A DNA stretch of 64,000 nucleotides from Gadus chalcogrammus (lineage: Eukaryota > Chordata > Actinopteri > Gadiformes > Gadidae). Location: contig NC_079414.1 in NCBI RefSeq assembly GCF_026213295.1, positions 21,866,313-21,930,312 on the forward strand, read 5' to 3'. The notes under the pieces are model-generated. The model was not told where the DNA came from and searched no databases. It saw only the letters and a list, made by a program, of their open reading frames with translations. Below, one piece after another: positions 51,405 through 64,000 of this stretch (its first letter is position 1; each line of letters begins with the position of its first letter). The translations under genes and the position numbers were made by a program.

Positions 51405-52292
51405 GGCCTGTTAATAAGGTGATGAGACCTGTTAATAAGGTAACAAGGCCTGGTAATAATGCCTTTTAATGAGGCCTCTTAATGGTGTAATAAGGCCTAT
51501 TTTATAAGGTAATAAGGCCTATTAATAAGGACTGTTAATAAGGCACGTTAATAAGGTAACAAGGCCTGTTAATAAGTTAATAAGGGTCGTTAATAAGGTA
51601 ATAAGGCCTGTTAATAAGGCATTTAAATAAGGCCTGTTAATAAGGTCATAAAGCCTGTTAATAAGGTAATAAGGCCTGTTATAAAGGTAATAAGGCCTGT
51701 TAATAAGGCCTGTTAATAAGGCATTTAAATAAGGCCTGTTAATAAGGTCATAAAGCCTGTTAATAAGGTAATAAGGCTTGTTATAAAGGTAATAAGGCAT
51801 GTTAATAAGGTAATAAGGCCTGTTATTAAGGCCTTTTAATAAGGTGAGGCCTGTTATAAGGCCTGTTAATAAGGTAATAAGGCCTGTTATTAAGGCCTGT
51901 TAATAAGGTAATAAGGCCTGCTAATGAGGCCTGTTAATAAGGTAATAAAGCATGTTAATAATGTAATAAGACCTGTTAATAAGGCCTGTTAATAAGGTAA
52001 AGGCCTGTTAATAAGGTTATTAGGCCTATTAATAAGGCCACTTAATAATAAGGCCTGTTTAGAAGGTAATAAGACCTGTTATTAAGGCCTGTTAATAAGG
52101 TAATAAGGCAATCAGGCATTTTCATAAGGTAAGGCCTGTTAATAAGGTAATAAGGTCGGTTAATAAGAAGAAGGCGTGTTAAATAAGGTAACAAGGCAGG
52201 TTAATAAGGCATGTTAATAAATTGATAAGGCCTGTTAATAAGGTGATAATGCCTGTTATTAAGGCCTGTTAATAAGGGAATAAGCCCTGTTA
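51405..52292. repeat. AATAAGGCCTGTT minisatellite
   Basis: About 60-70 short units of TTAATAAGGCCTG/TTAATAAGGTAATAAGG with higher-order repetition. For instance a roughly 110-bp segment at 51600-51690 recurs at 51715-51800. It is full of AGGCCT palindromes. Confidence 0.96.
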
Positions 52293-52764
52293 TTAAAGGG
52301 GACCTATTATGATTTTTCGACTTTTATGACCTATAATCGTTGTTAGAATGATTGATAGTCATGTTTAACCATACTAAAGTGTCAAATAATGACGTACATG
52401 CATTTCGACGTATCCCCTGCTGACAGTCTGGGGTGGCTGTGCAGAGCGCTAAACACTCGGGACAACTTTTGCGATTCACTTGTTCACATTTCCGGGAAAT
52501 CATCTACGTAGAGGCACTCCTGCCGCGCCCCAAATGCCTGGTCAAATCTGCCCGCGCGCGCTTCAGGTAACCAATCACAACGGAGTTGGGTTGGCAGGAG
52601 AGGGGGGCGAGGGGGCGACAGAGAATGCTGAAAGCGCCCGGATGAGAGGAAGAGTTTCCCGAAAATCTACATAGATTTTTGTGTATGGTTAAACATGACT
52701 ATCAATCATTCTAACAACGTTTATAGGTCATAAAAGTCGAAAGAGCGTAATAGGTCCCCTTTAA
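52293..52764. mobile_element. MITE with TTAA target site inserted in the minisatellite
   Basis: The element (52297-52760, 464 bp) is flanked by TTAA at 52293-52296 and 52761-52764. The arms run from AGGGGACCTATTATG to its imperfect complement, with inner arms CTATCAATCATTCTAACAAC near 52700 and the complement near 52345. The ends resemble the MITE at 8577-8857. There is a short GC-rich centre and no transposase. Confidence 0.88.
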
Positions 52765-52779
52765 GGTAATCAACTGCAG

Positions 52780-53640
52780 TACAGCAACTCACATGGGAAA
52801 TGTCGTCACTGCGCCCATCAAACTCCAGGCAACCCTTTCCCTGCAAAGATAGGCTATAGTAAATAGGAATATCCCAAATCGACGAATTTAACTTACAAAA
52901 TAGTTCAGGTAAATATGGCGTCGTCTGTTCTGTAGCCTAGACCAAGGAACTCTTTCCTAAAACCAGCCCCGGCGACCCCATCAATTAACTTTAACCAACT
53001 GCAAAACGGTGGGACAGGCAGTCACTGGTTATCCACCTTCTATTGGGTTCAAACAGTGACTCAGATCCAATGGTTCAACATATAACTCATCCAGGCCATA
53101 CCTTCATGACTGAACCAGGCCGGACAGGCATGCAGGTAAATGGAATGAATTGATAGCACTTTTCTGAAGGGGCCACTCAAAGCGCTTTACAATATTGCGT
53201 AACTTTCACCCATTTATGCACACGAACACACACCAACGGCCGGGTCAGCCACACACTGACAGCCAGCTCGTCGGGAGCAGTTCTCTTGCTCAAGGTCCTC
53301 TAGACACTCAGCTAGGAGGTGCCGGGGATCGAACTGTCAACCATCCGGTTGCAAGTCAACCCGATCCTTCTCGAGCCACATGCCGCCCCTTGACTGATCC
53401 AGGGCGGACTTACGCGAAGGGAGGAGAGGCTGGACGTTCAATTAGGTTCACGCTAAAAAAAAGTGTGAACCTAGATAAACTAGGTAAAGCCACGCTGGAC
53501 TATCTTCACACAAACGAAAGAAATTCGGGTTAAATCAAGGCCTGTTCTCATGGAAGTTACAAAAGGGCAAAAAGGTTAAATGTTTTTAAACATTAAACCA
53601 TTAAAACCACTAAAGAAAACAATCAAAAGGAAACAGGATG
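52780..53640. other. spacer with interspersed-repeat fragment
   Basis: 53135-53410 (ATTGATAGCACTTTTCTGAA, CACTCAAAGCGCTTTACAAT, ending with a gene-free GC-richer part) resembles the common fish repeat seen at 23.5 kb. No gene was seen. Confidence 0.5.
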
Positions 53641-53649
53641 TAGGCCTAT

Positions 53650-53900
53650 TTTGTTACATGTTAAATTATTTCTAGGTCGTTACCGAGGGTTCGGGGAGCT
53701 GCGAGAGAGAACGAATCGGACGGTCGGCAGAGAACAGTCTGCGGAGGACGGACATTTTCTGTTTCCTCCTCACCAGCACGCGCACAGAGCGTTTGGAGTC
53801 CGGCCGCGTCGTCGGTCTGCATCACGCGCGGCGCGGGAGACGTTCTCCGAGTCGCGCGCCAACCCGCGGCTTCGTCTCAATATTGCGGGTTAAAGTCGAT
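53650..53900. other. CpG-rich island between cbx8 and cbx4
   Basis: An isolated block rich in CGCG and GCGCG words, with no splice-supported ORF. It could be a regulatory element or an unannotated first exon. Confidence 0.4.
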
Positions 53901-53962
53901 CTTTTCTTCGTGTCTTTGTATCCGTAATGCGGATTATGCGGTATCTATTATTCGTGGCTTGG

Positions 53963-54010
53963 TATCCGTATAGAGCGATCGTAGAGCGATCTCTATACGG
54001 ATACCATTTA
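53963..54010. repeat. 16-bp-stem hairpin
   Basis: TGGTATCCGTATAGAG and CTCTATACGGATACCA are exact reverse complements separated by a 16-base CGATC-containing loop. Confidence 0.8.
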
Positions 54011-54014
54011 AAAT

Positions 54015-56060
54015 ATATTTAGATCATCAATAAAACGTATTGTGTATTTCTCCGGATTTTAAGGTGCCAACACGGTACCCGAAAGGTGTTTTGTTCGTAG
54101 CGCGTCAATATTAAAGACATTTACACGAAGAACAGACTTAAATGAAGGGAAAATGTGTATAAAAAAATTGAAATTATGTTTGATTGACTCATGACTTGTT
54201 TCCCAAGGGTCAGGACAGGTTGCGAATTAGTTTGAACCATGTCTAAATTAAATGATTCTCTAACGAAAGTTGCGCTATTTTATGTCACCTAAATATGAGA
54301 TGATTATTGTCTGAGGTCACGGTACTATTGAGTCGCTCTCATTTACTGGGATAGTAGACAACCCTGAGGTCTACCATGCATAAGGCCTATTGATTGCTTT
54401 TATTTTGTGTGAATTTGTTCTCTATAATGCTGTTTTTAATCATGAGAGTCACATACCCCACATTATAAACAGGCTTGGCCTACTTATATCTCATGCATGC
54501 ATATAACTTATAACAACCAGAGCAACTGGCGCATTGAGGGAGCCTGCATAAAAAGGGCTCATTCAAGCCATAACAATTATTTATATCCATCCCAACACGT
54601 CGGTGGCTGGAAATAGCCCGTGAAGGCCCGGGTTAGGAGGCAGGGAGGGTGGGGGAACAGCTGGGGACGCTAGCAGGTCCTGTTCTGATCCGGACACCCC
54701 TTGTTAGGATCACCCCTCACAGAACGACACACGGGCCTATTCTGAGTCGCATGCTCATATCTGCACACGCCAGCATAACGCGGACCATCCTTCTCTCTGG
54801 GATTTTAGAATCTACACAATTGTCGGCCGACTTAGATATTTTGAATGTATTTTTACCGCTCGTCGATAGTAGAGTAAAGTAACTTCCTGTAGGTTTATCA
54901 TTATTATTCCGTGCTCCTCCCCCCATGGTCGGGGTGTAGGCCTATTTACTCTAGTGTCTATACCGGTTCACTGCCAAACCTCGAACAGACCCATAATTAT
55001 TGTTGTGTATTTGTATTACACCCGTGTTCTTCCTACTGGGAAAAGGGCCCATTAATTGGTTGTCTCTCCATTTCCGAAAGTTTGGAACATCGTCGTTGAT
55101 GGGATTCATCGGGGTCTCCCCTGGTAGGATGTACGATAATCAATCAGCTAATAATAACATTACATTACAGAATAAATTAGTAAAATTATTATTCTAGAGT
55201 GCGGTGTGCGGTCTGCACATGAGGCGCGCTGAGGGTGTCGGAGAGACAAGGTCAAACGCTGCAGCGTGCTGGCGGGCAGAAGAAGGTTTGCACTGACAAA
55301 CGGGTCGCCGAAAGCCGACACTATTTTCCGACACAAAATAAGAAGGCGGCTCGAATGACAATTCTTAAAGTTACGTTAAAACACCACCCCCCCGGGCATC
55401 CAGTCCCCTCCTGAAATGATTTCCCCAAATCAAATCGACTCATGGGTTGCACCATACGGGTCCTCAGCCTTATATAGGCCTACAGTAGCGTGGGATAGGT
55501 TTCAATGTTGCAGACATCGAATGTCACGCCATATAAAACATTACTTAACGTGCAGGCCTACACTGAACCACGAAGGTCATGGGAAAGACCCGCGGCAGAG
55601 AGCTCCGTGCATGGAGTGTTTATGTGCGGTGTTTACATTACCGTGAGAACAAAGAGAAGGCCTTTGATTAGAAACGGGCTAACCTTCTGAACTCGAGTTC
55701 TTCGGAGCCACTGAGTGGTGGTAGCATGCAGAACAAGATAACGCCAATGCCGTGGTCCAAGAATTGTTACAAACGCTTTAATGGATGTGAATTGTGCTCA
55801 ATTTAGGGTAGCCTACTGAGAGCGTACCCGACAACGAACAGACTAATAAAGACCTGTGCAAAAAAAGCATATACCTTGCCCATTTATATTTAATCTTAAA
55901 GCAACGATTTCCATTGACTCTTTTTCATGACAAATAACATTAAACATGGTTCTCAGGGTTCCTCATCTTGTCTAACTATCGCCTGAGAGGTCCAGGCAGC
56001 ATGCTTTCTGTTAAACGACCTGTGCGTCACGCACACACGCACGGACGCAGCTAACGTCGT
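54015..56060. other. spacer downstream of cbx4
   Basis: No exon-like ORF was recognised. One GC-richer part (55200-55330) has no coding support. Confidence 0.4.
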
Positions 56061-56199
<139 letters not shown>

Positions 56200-56625
56200 G
56201 TGTATTTTACCATTTTCTTTCATAGAATTTGTCCTTCCAAAATTCTTCGCAAACATTTTGATGTAGAATTGAGTGTATTAATGACAAAGTAATTCAAACC
56301 CTAAAAAGTTGATTATTTACAAGAGTAAGTGCTTATTCGCTGATAGAAGATTGGTCAAAAAACCTTTCTTTCAGTTATAAGAGCTTAAATCAGATACTGC
56401 ATATGATCAGATCACCAGTAGTAGTAACGGCCGAAGCGTGTAAGAAATCACCATAAATGTCAACCATTCAAACAAGGGATCAAGGTAAAGCAAGACGGTT
56501 AAAAAAACAAGAAACATAATTGCTCTTTTGTACATTCAAGCATCCAAAAATACCATATATTGCATGTACAACATAAGACAAATATACACATCGTAGTCGG
56601 TACGCCGAATTAATCACGGGTTGGG

Positions 56626-59086
56626 CTACGCCGTCAAATACTCCTTAAACGTGACAGTGAGACAGTTAGTAGTAATGTCCGTAATGACGATATTCCCCAG
56701 GAAAGGCTTGAACGCGGGGAAGGGCTCCTCTTCACTATGACTCTGGATCGATTCCTCTTTACTATGACTCTGGAACGGCTCCTCTTTACTATGACTCTGG
56801 AAGGGCTGCTCTTTACTATGACTGGGGCTGAGAGTGTGGCTCTGTGTTTCCAAGGTGGGGTCGCTCTCTGATGTTTCCTCTGGAAGTGTGGGCGACTGGG
56901 CCTCGGACAGTGTTTCTGTGTCTGCTTGTGTTACGGTTTCAGTCTCCGTACAGAGTTCAGTCTGGATCACAGCCTCAGGCCTGGTCCTCACCACGCTCAA
57001 ATCAATGGGTTCCTCTTGCTCGGTATATCCGTATTCCCGGTTGGTGTACTGACCCGCGGTAAAGGCATTTTGGTCTTCGACTGCACTCTGAGGTGGTGAC
57101 GACAACGTGTGTGGTGTGCTTATCCTGGAGCTCAAAAATCTCTTACTGCCTCCTGGTTGGTCCTCATTGTCCATGGCAGAAGACTGCCGTTTGAGTCCTT
57201 CATGGCTCCGTCCACTCTCGGACAGGCAGGGAACCGCCTCGTCCGCACGCCCCGTGATCAGGTTAGCTCCAGTTGTCAGTTGTAAAGGCTGATCCAATAG
57301 AGGAGGCGTTTGACACCCGACCTCCTCCTGCTTATCCTGCTCCGTCACTTGGGCCTTTGCTTCAAGAGGCGGGTCCGTCTCTGTATGGCCGTTCTCAGCA
57401 CGGGAAACTTTGGGTTTGTCCTTGAGGTTTTTTGCAAATCCGTTCATGAGCCCGAGCTTCTTGATGAGTTTCATCTTCTCGACCTCGTTGTCGATACTCT
57501 CCTCGTCGGGCGTAGGCTCGTCCACCGTTTTAGAGTCCCCGTTCTTTATCTTTGCCGTCTTCATGCCGCTCTCCATGTACTTGCTCATGACGATAACAAT
57601 CCGTCCGTTCTTGTTTTTGTTTTTGACAATCTTAAGCTTGCCGTTGCTCACAGAACTCGGCGGTGACGGATTGTCTTTCTCAGCGGAGGGCTGTACTTTC
57701 TCCGGCTCCTTATGTCCATTGAGATCCGCTGGGAGTTTCTTCAGCTCCATGGTGATGTCCTTGACTTTGGTCAGGCAGCCGGAGTCCTTGTCACGAACCC
57801 ACTTTTGCTGCAATGCCGGAGGAAGGTTCCAGGCCTGGTTAGCCACCTCTGGAACCTTAGCGTCTCTGGGCTTCAGGTGGGGGGCCTCGTACATCCGGAG
57901 GTCGGGCTGGTAGGGGTGGTGCTTCTTACTGTTGAGCTGGTAGTAGAACTTCTTCTTGCCATTGGCCTGCTGCTCGGCGTCCTTGCCCAGTGGCAGAAAC
58001 TGGTGGTGCTTCTTGCTGTTCAGCTGGTACTGCTGGCTCTGGGAGTGCAGCATATGGATGGGGGCCGTCTTCTGACAGCTGTCCTCGTTCAGGGAGGCCT
58101 CCTGAAGATCGGACAGGATGCTGGATCTCCGGGCAAAGGATGGCACCTGACGAAAGAGCCGTTGATTAAGGATTGGGGCGTCAGTATGGTAAAGACAAGG
58201 ACTCATCTTGTTTTAAAATTAATTACACAGCAAATTTGTCCACAAGAGACACATTTATGTTCATTATTATAACAATGGTTCCCATGGAGCAATAGTAACT
58301 CATCCTCAACTGAAGCTGAACAAAAACTAGTTTAAGATGTGAAAGCATGGTTTTCTGGTAGTTGACAGTCATTGTTGAGGAAACCCTGTCAACTCTGGGG
58401 CCCAAGCAAGTCACATGTTCATATGTGTGAGTCGCTTTCACCATTCAGGGCAGCTTCCATGGCTGTGGCCCCAGCCCAGAGGAATGTCACTGGATGTTTT
58501 GTGTCCCATCACTGACTTTGTCCAATGTGTTACACCCACACCGTCCTGACAGGAACACAAACCCTCATCTCAGGGGTTCCACTGGCCTTTTGCCCTTTTC
58601 CATGATTGATGATTTAAATGTAATTCGTTCCCCCTCATTTAGCATGCATCGCTAGGTTTGTATAAGTTTTTAATGGATAATGCCATGTCTTCTGTCAAAT
58701 ATTTATTTGGAGTGTCAGTTTCAGTGTAACTGTAAATGTACTAATCCTTTATAACTGTAGTTTTGAAATCCCTGGTTCATGTTACTCTTACCTGAACTAG
58801 AAGATGTTTGGGCTTTGGTCCTCTTTTGCGATATCCCATCAGCTGATCATGCCCTTCTCTTCGGAGGGGGGAAATTAAAAAAAGATTAATCACCGTGGAA
58901 ACCTATTAAAGCTAGAGTTGGCATTTTCATTTACAAGCGTATTTTGTCATATTAGTTGAATGCTCTGTAAATCTGGTATCTGTGGCTGTCCCTGGGCCTG
59001 TAATAACAACATCCCATCATTTTATTTGACTTGTAAGAAATTATTGGATGGCTTATACAGAGTCTTCCAGAGGGCTGGGGGACTCT

Positions 59087-59123
<37 letters not shown>

Positions 59124-60389
59124 CTTGTGAGGGAATCATGAAGGGAGGGTTGGGATTGTTTTGGTGGCATACCTTAAATATCTGGCATAACTCTGGCTGC
59201 TTATCCCAAATTACCTACTGTACCTTTAATAAGTGTAATTACATGGCAATTGTAAGCCATTTTAAAAGAGCTATCAGGCCATCTTTAGTTTTGCATATTT
59301 TTTTTAACATACTCAAATGTACTATTATTATCTTACAACAATATGTTCCTATTGTGTCCCTTTAGTCCAAAAAAGTCAATGGAGTGTCAAGCCTCTTTAT
59401 ATGACAAGTGATATTTATTTAGTCTAATCATACTATATACATATATACTGTATTGTCCGATTCTGCATGCTTTTAATTACAGTTGACTTCGTTTCCACCC
59501 TCAAATAAATGAATGTATGTCATGATCTAGGGAGCTTTATTTCTCTTTCTTTTAACCAAGTCGTTTGTTCAGGCCCTACTCTGAAGCAGTAATTCAACCC
59601 CCCCCCCCCCCCCCCCCCCCCCCCTCTCCCTGGCCCACGCGTCTCCCTCACATCTAATTACCATGACGACTCAGTGTATTTTCATAGTCTGGCATTCAGA
59701 CAATTTGCCCCCCCTGGGGAGAGGCACAATTAGTTTCCATAAAAACTCTCTCCTTTAGTGCGGCACAAATGGCAGAAACAGATGTTTAACGCGATGCTTC
59801 GCTATAATTCTGTAATTCCTGACCCCTACACATGTTTTTGTGACTCCAGGGCAGTAGAAGGGGACAGGAGAAGGCTTCTGACCATTTTTACGCAAGGGTT
59901 TGGCCTTGATAGAAGTCCCTCAAGATGTGACAACAGCAAACATGTGATGGCAGTTTGTGACCATTGCAGGAAGTCAAATTGACAGATTAAGTCAGAGTGA
60001 CATTGTTGGCTTTTTTGCAGGCGTCTAGTTCCAGCTTTTGCTTCCACATCAGGCAGGCAAACGACAATAATTATTATTACGGTGTAAGTGTGGTCTGTGT
60101 CTGCTGCAGGAACTTGTCCGTCTCTATATTGCGGGATCTGCAAATGAAATAGTTTTAAAGCCATATTTAGATGAAGGTGTTCACATTCATAACGCACCTG
60201 TCTTTGAAGGCATCCAAGAGTCTTGGGTCCAAGATGTTTTCTTCTGGTTCCCAGGTGTTGTACCTGAGTAAAGTGGGAGGGGTGAGTGGAGGCAGCTGCT
60301 ATTGCATTGACCCCCCAGCTAAGTAAAGCGAAGGTGTAATGTTGGTGTATATATATAATACGTATATATTTATTGGTCTATAATATATT

Positions 60390-60452
<63 letters not shown>

Positions 60453-60477
60453 ATCCAATATATATAAATAGTGTTTG

Positions 60478-60545
<68 letters not shown>

Positions 60546-61077
60546 GTGTGTGTCAGTGGGGCAAGGCGTTAACAACTTCCTCAGGACGGTGGCCAGAAAG
60601 GCCTGATTGTTCATTCGCCGACTAGAGTTGAACCACCACGTCGGAAGATGCAAACACGTCAAGCACGCGCAATAGTCAACATGCGCGCGCATTCAAAAAC
60701 ACACGCGCACACGCATTGTTTTCGAGGTGTTTTTTTTTAAACATATTTTCACTGAGTCCACTTACTTTGGAGACCATCCCCTCCACTTGACCAGGTATTC
60801 GACCCTCCCCTGCAAGAAAAGACAACAGCATATGAGCGACACCTTCCAGCACCGTGAATCCAATCCAAATGATCCCAATAAAATCGTACAGAGAAATCCC
60901 GAGGCTATCCAACGGGAAATAACACGCCTTGCGACAAGGCTCTCTCCTGGCCCGCGATCCCTTACGCGTCAAACCTCCGATATCCCAAAAACGTGAGCAC
61001 GCACGGACCTTTCTATTCCTCCTCTTCTCGATGCTCTCCACCGCAAAGACGTGTTCCCCCGCGGCGGGCAGCTCCAT
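56626..61077 (-). CDS. cbx4: chromobox protein 4 (polycomb PRC1, SUMO E3)
   Basis: Exons: 61077-61009, 60809-60766, 60263-60198, 58858-58792 and 58146-56626 (TAG), giving 588 aa. Exons 1-4 (69, 44, 66, 67 nt) encode the chromodomain ([37 protein letters not shown]) with cage residues F11, W32 and W35, then [10 protein letters not shown]. Exon 5 opens with VPSFARRS, has two YQLNSKKHH blocks (about 122-130 and 151-159), and has [20 protein letters not shown] with the SUMO-interacting IVIVM at 265-269. It also has PIDLS (462-466), a CtBP-binding motif, and the Cbox [20 protein letters not shown] to the end. These are CBX4 hallmarks. CBX4 reads H3K27me3 and promotes SUMO transfer in PRC1. Residues 524-559 form four tandem [13 protein letters not shown] repeats. 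The His tract known from mammalian CBX4 is absent. Confidence 0.96.
59082..59120. repeat. poly-G run in a cbx4 intron
   Basis: About 38 G with no interruption visible, in the intron between exons 3 and 4 of cbx4 (C run on the transcript). A comparable poly-C run lies at 59599-59624 in the same intron. Confidence 0.95.
60399..60553. repeat. (TA)n and (TG)n microsatellites in a cbx4 intron
   Basis: TA run 60399-60446, then TG run 60478-60553, in the intron between exons 2 and 3. Confidence 0.97.
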
Positions 61078-61400
61078 GTCTGATGGGGGGGGGGGGGGGG
61101 GGGCGGACTGCCTCGGTTCGCTCGGTCGTGCGGTATCCGTCGAACCAGCTGCAGCCCGTGTTTCTGATCCTCTTCAAGGAGAAAAAGCCTCATGCAACCA
61201 CAGTCCCTCGTTTAGCGTCGTCTCTCACTCTCCCCCCTCACTTTCGGTCTCGATCTGACTCGGCCCGGTCGGGATGGGTCGGGATGGGTCGGCTCTCCGC
61301 GGCTGTGTGAGACGGTTTGCGCACGAGCGGAGCGGAGTGGAGTGGTGGAGGCTGCAGCAGAAAAAACCTTCATGCAAATGGCCATCGACGTGACGTCAGA
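61078..61400 (-). promoter_or_regulatory. cbx4 5'UTR and CpG-rich promoter region
   Basis: GC-rich with a G run at 61087-61103, which is a C run of about 17 ending just 9 bases upstream of the start codon on the transcript. CGGCGGG and GGATGGGTCGGGATGGGTCG repeats lie at 61260-61295. No TATA box was seen. Confidence 0.5.
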
Positions 61401-61831
61401 GAGGCGGGAGGAGGAGGTTTCGGGAGGCTGGGACGCGCTCAGTGTGTCTCCTTCGCTCGTGTCAATGAAAAATGTGGCGAGCGAGCGAAATGAAATGGGA
61501 AGGGAGAAGAGATGGTGCCAAATATGCACAAGAAGACGACAAACGATTGGTTGAATCGACCTGGCACACGAATGGTGAATTGTGAGGCGTTTAAATGAAA
61601 CTCAGAAGCACGGTTTAGTTTTATAATAAATAATTTGAAACGGCTGATTCCGTGATACATAATTGGCCTGATAAAGCCAGGACTTATCGTTTTCCTCTCA
61701 ATGCACATGCATCAAACCTAGTAGCCTAATTAAAAGGCAAATATACGGAAATGATTTCGCTTATGAACGGTTAGTTCGGTTGGAATGAGCATCGATATGA
61801 TCCATCCCATCCGTGTCACCTAAACACCTAG
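61401..61831. other. region upstream of cbx4, no gene seen
   Basis: Moderately AT-rich, with no splice-supported ORF. Confidence 0.4.
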
Positions 61832-61955
<124 letters not shown>

Positions 61956-62165
61956 GAGTCCCGAAGGAGTCCTCCAGCTCATCAGGGCTGTGGTTGCTGA
62001 TCACCGGCGGCTGTTCGGGGGTCTCTGGTGGGACTGTCAGAACTAAAACGGCCCGGGTTACGACAGCATATAGACTGAACCTCTGTCCTGAAACCCGACG
62101 GCTCAACACTCGTTTTCACGTTGTCACAAGCGAAGGTTATTGCTACCTCCGGCAAATATAGAGAC

Positions 62166-62554
<389 letters not shown>

Positions 62555-63110
62555 AATAAGCATATGCATCACACTTGATACCGTTTCAAATTGGTCCCCT
62601 AATAAAATTCGGGAGTGAAACGGTTAATAGCGGTTCATGTTCAGCCTATTGCAGACGGGCACGACTGCCCTTCCTTATAAGGACACGGGGAGCCTATACA
62701 AACCACAGCAAAATATCACATTAACCAGCCTGTTGTTTGTCTGTTTGTTTACTCCATGTGAATGTTGGTTAAAAAAACCTTCACGGTGCGCCAATACCGT
62801 TGGTTGACATTGTGTTGCAACGGGCTGCCTCCCGACCACCAACGGGCAGATAGATGTCAGTTCCTTAGAAATGGCCGATGATGAACAGAGAGCACTAATA
62901 ATTACGACAGGAGAATTGTTGTACATCTATATTAATAGAATATTGACAAATATAGGCGTTATTTATGCCTGGCAATTGCGAGTGTACGTGACTCATACAT
63001 TAGTAACGCAGAGTCACCTCTGGGCTTGGGAGTTGACATTCATAAATAAATAAATACGGAGGCGTCGCATAATAAAAGGTAATGCTAGGGGTAACGTCGT
63101 CCTTCTGAGG

Positions 63111-63260
<150 letters not shown>

Positions 63261-63269
63261 GTGTGTGAA

Positions 63270-64000
63270 GCACGTGTCGGGGGGACGGAATGAGCTCGTC
63301 CACGTGCGTGCGCGTATTAATACACCGCCCTGTGTGAGCGTTGAGGTGGACCGCTCAATCCGGGTTGAACAATGCTGAGCGGTTGATCATCGAAACTATT
63401 GGAAAGCATAAGTAAAGGTGACATTCTGGTGACATTCAATGTCCAGATACCTGTAACCTTGTGGTGGTGGCAATGTGGCTGATACACGACTGCTTTATTA
63501 ACTAACGGGAAATAAACAAGTAAGGAAAGTCCGAAACCTTAAGACAATAGGCTAATTATTACTCCCAGTGTGTAAAGCTACTTTTTTTTCCGCGCAAGAG
63601 CTTAACTTCAAACATGGGAAAATAACTTATCAGCAGGGATAACAGAATAAGAAAACACATTCATCACGCAAGTTGCGTTATTCTCCTCGAAGCTTTAGGC
63701 CGTACGTCTAGTCGACCTGACACTGAGATCCATCAACGTTTTAACATTTGGCTCAACCCATCCCATAATGCCCCCATAGCGGGGACAGAATCACTCGGTA
63801 CGAGACAATTAACCGACCGGTTTATGAGTTATAATGTTTGTCTTTTTGATTATGGTGTGACCTCCCACTTTTAAATCCTCTTTCAGTTTATTCATTGTAA
63901 AGTAATTCATTTCATTGTTTTTTTTTTATACCTTTTCCCTAGATACCAATCTAGAGTTTCCTTATTTTAATGGCCTCCGCTTTGTTATTTGATTGCGCGA
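63270..64000. other. window end, no gene seen
   Basis: Short ORFs only. No family similarity or splice structure was recognised. Confidence 0.4.

Noticed and set aside
51405..52292. Centromeric or telomeric satellite
   Set aside because: Unit length and the total of 0.9 kb are too small. It is a local minisatellite next to ordinary genes.
53651..53893. 80-aa ORF in the CpG-rich block between cbx8 and cbx4 as a CBX2 remnant
   Set aside because: No chromodomain, AT-hook or Cbox residues are visible.
57310..58272. Plus-strand ORFs opposite cbx4 exon 5
   Set aside because: Antisense shadows. The minus strand carries clear CBX4 motifs.

Overview
The window looks like euchromatic DNA of a ray-finned fish. 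Genes are split into short exons with GT-AG introns, and there is a polycomb CBX pair, an MS4A/CD20-like pair and a C17orf67 orthologue. The transposons are typical of teleosts (hAT, TTAA-target MITEs, Harbinger-like fold-backs, L2/CR1-like LINE tails). The most striking base-level trait is the load of very long (AC/GT)n tracts, about 25 of them and many over 100 bp. That density is known from gadiform (cod-like) genomes, so a gadiform is my best guess, but the species is inference.

Layout. (1) 1-9.4 kb: two four-transmembrane CD20-like (MS4A/TMEM176 type) genes lie head to head. One is on the minus strand (CDS 6-3412, 173 aa) and one on the plus strand (4688-9023, 206 aa), around a shared upstream region. 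Their introns carry a hAT element with a perfect 8-bp target duplication, a solo-LTR-like element, a MITE and several minisatellites. (2) 9.4-41 kb: a block that has been segmentally duplicated three times. Each copy has a 41-42-bp minisatellite, an octamer plus GAGGAA module, a (GAGT)n/(GT)n run and then exon 1 of a type II membrane receptor. Copies A (12.9-18.0 kb) and B (22.3-28.8 kb) are full. Each encodes a cytoplasmic/TM/stalk part followed by two cassettes: a C-type-lectin domain (CTLD1) with its own stop, then an Ig-like exon plus a second CTLD. Copy C (38.0 kb) keeps only exon 1. Between them lie a decayed multi-exon pseudogene (31.3-32.2 kb), a 1.2-kb near-perfect palindrome (32.4-33.6 kb), a nested LINE/hAT insertion (36.4-37.8 kb) and a second large fold-back (38.4-39.6 kb). 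(3) 41.9-44.2 kb: a three-exon orthologue of the small secreted protein C17orf67. (4) 46.3-61.1 kb: cbx8 and cbx4 in tandem on the minus strand. Both are polycomb PRC1 chromobox genes with four identical upstream exon lengths. (5) 61-64 kb: upstream of cbx4, mostly microsatellites.

How the parts may work together. The lectin genes are modular: exon 1 ends in phase 1, the TM, stalk and Ig exons are all phase 1-1, and both CTLD cassettes start in phase 1. Phase therefore allows TM-stalk-CTLD1, TM-stalk-Ig-CTLD2 and in-frame loss of the TM exon. Long (UG)n tracts sit next to the TM-exon acceptor and fill the CTLD1 intron, while the matching CTLD2 intron is nearly free of them. The same placement of (UG)n beside splice sites recurs in cbx8 and the CD20-like genes. 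The proposal that these repeats influence isoform choice is inference.

All exon borders were read by eye from splice consensus, reading frame and phase agreement. No transcript data or database search was available.
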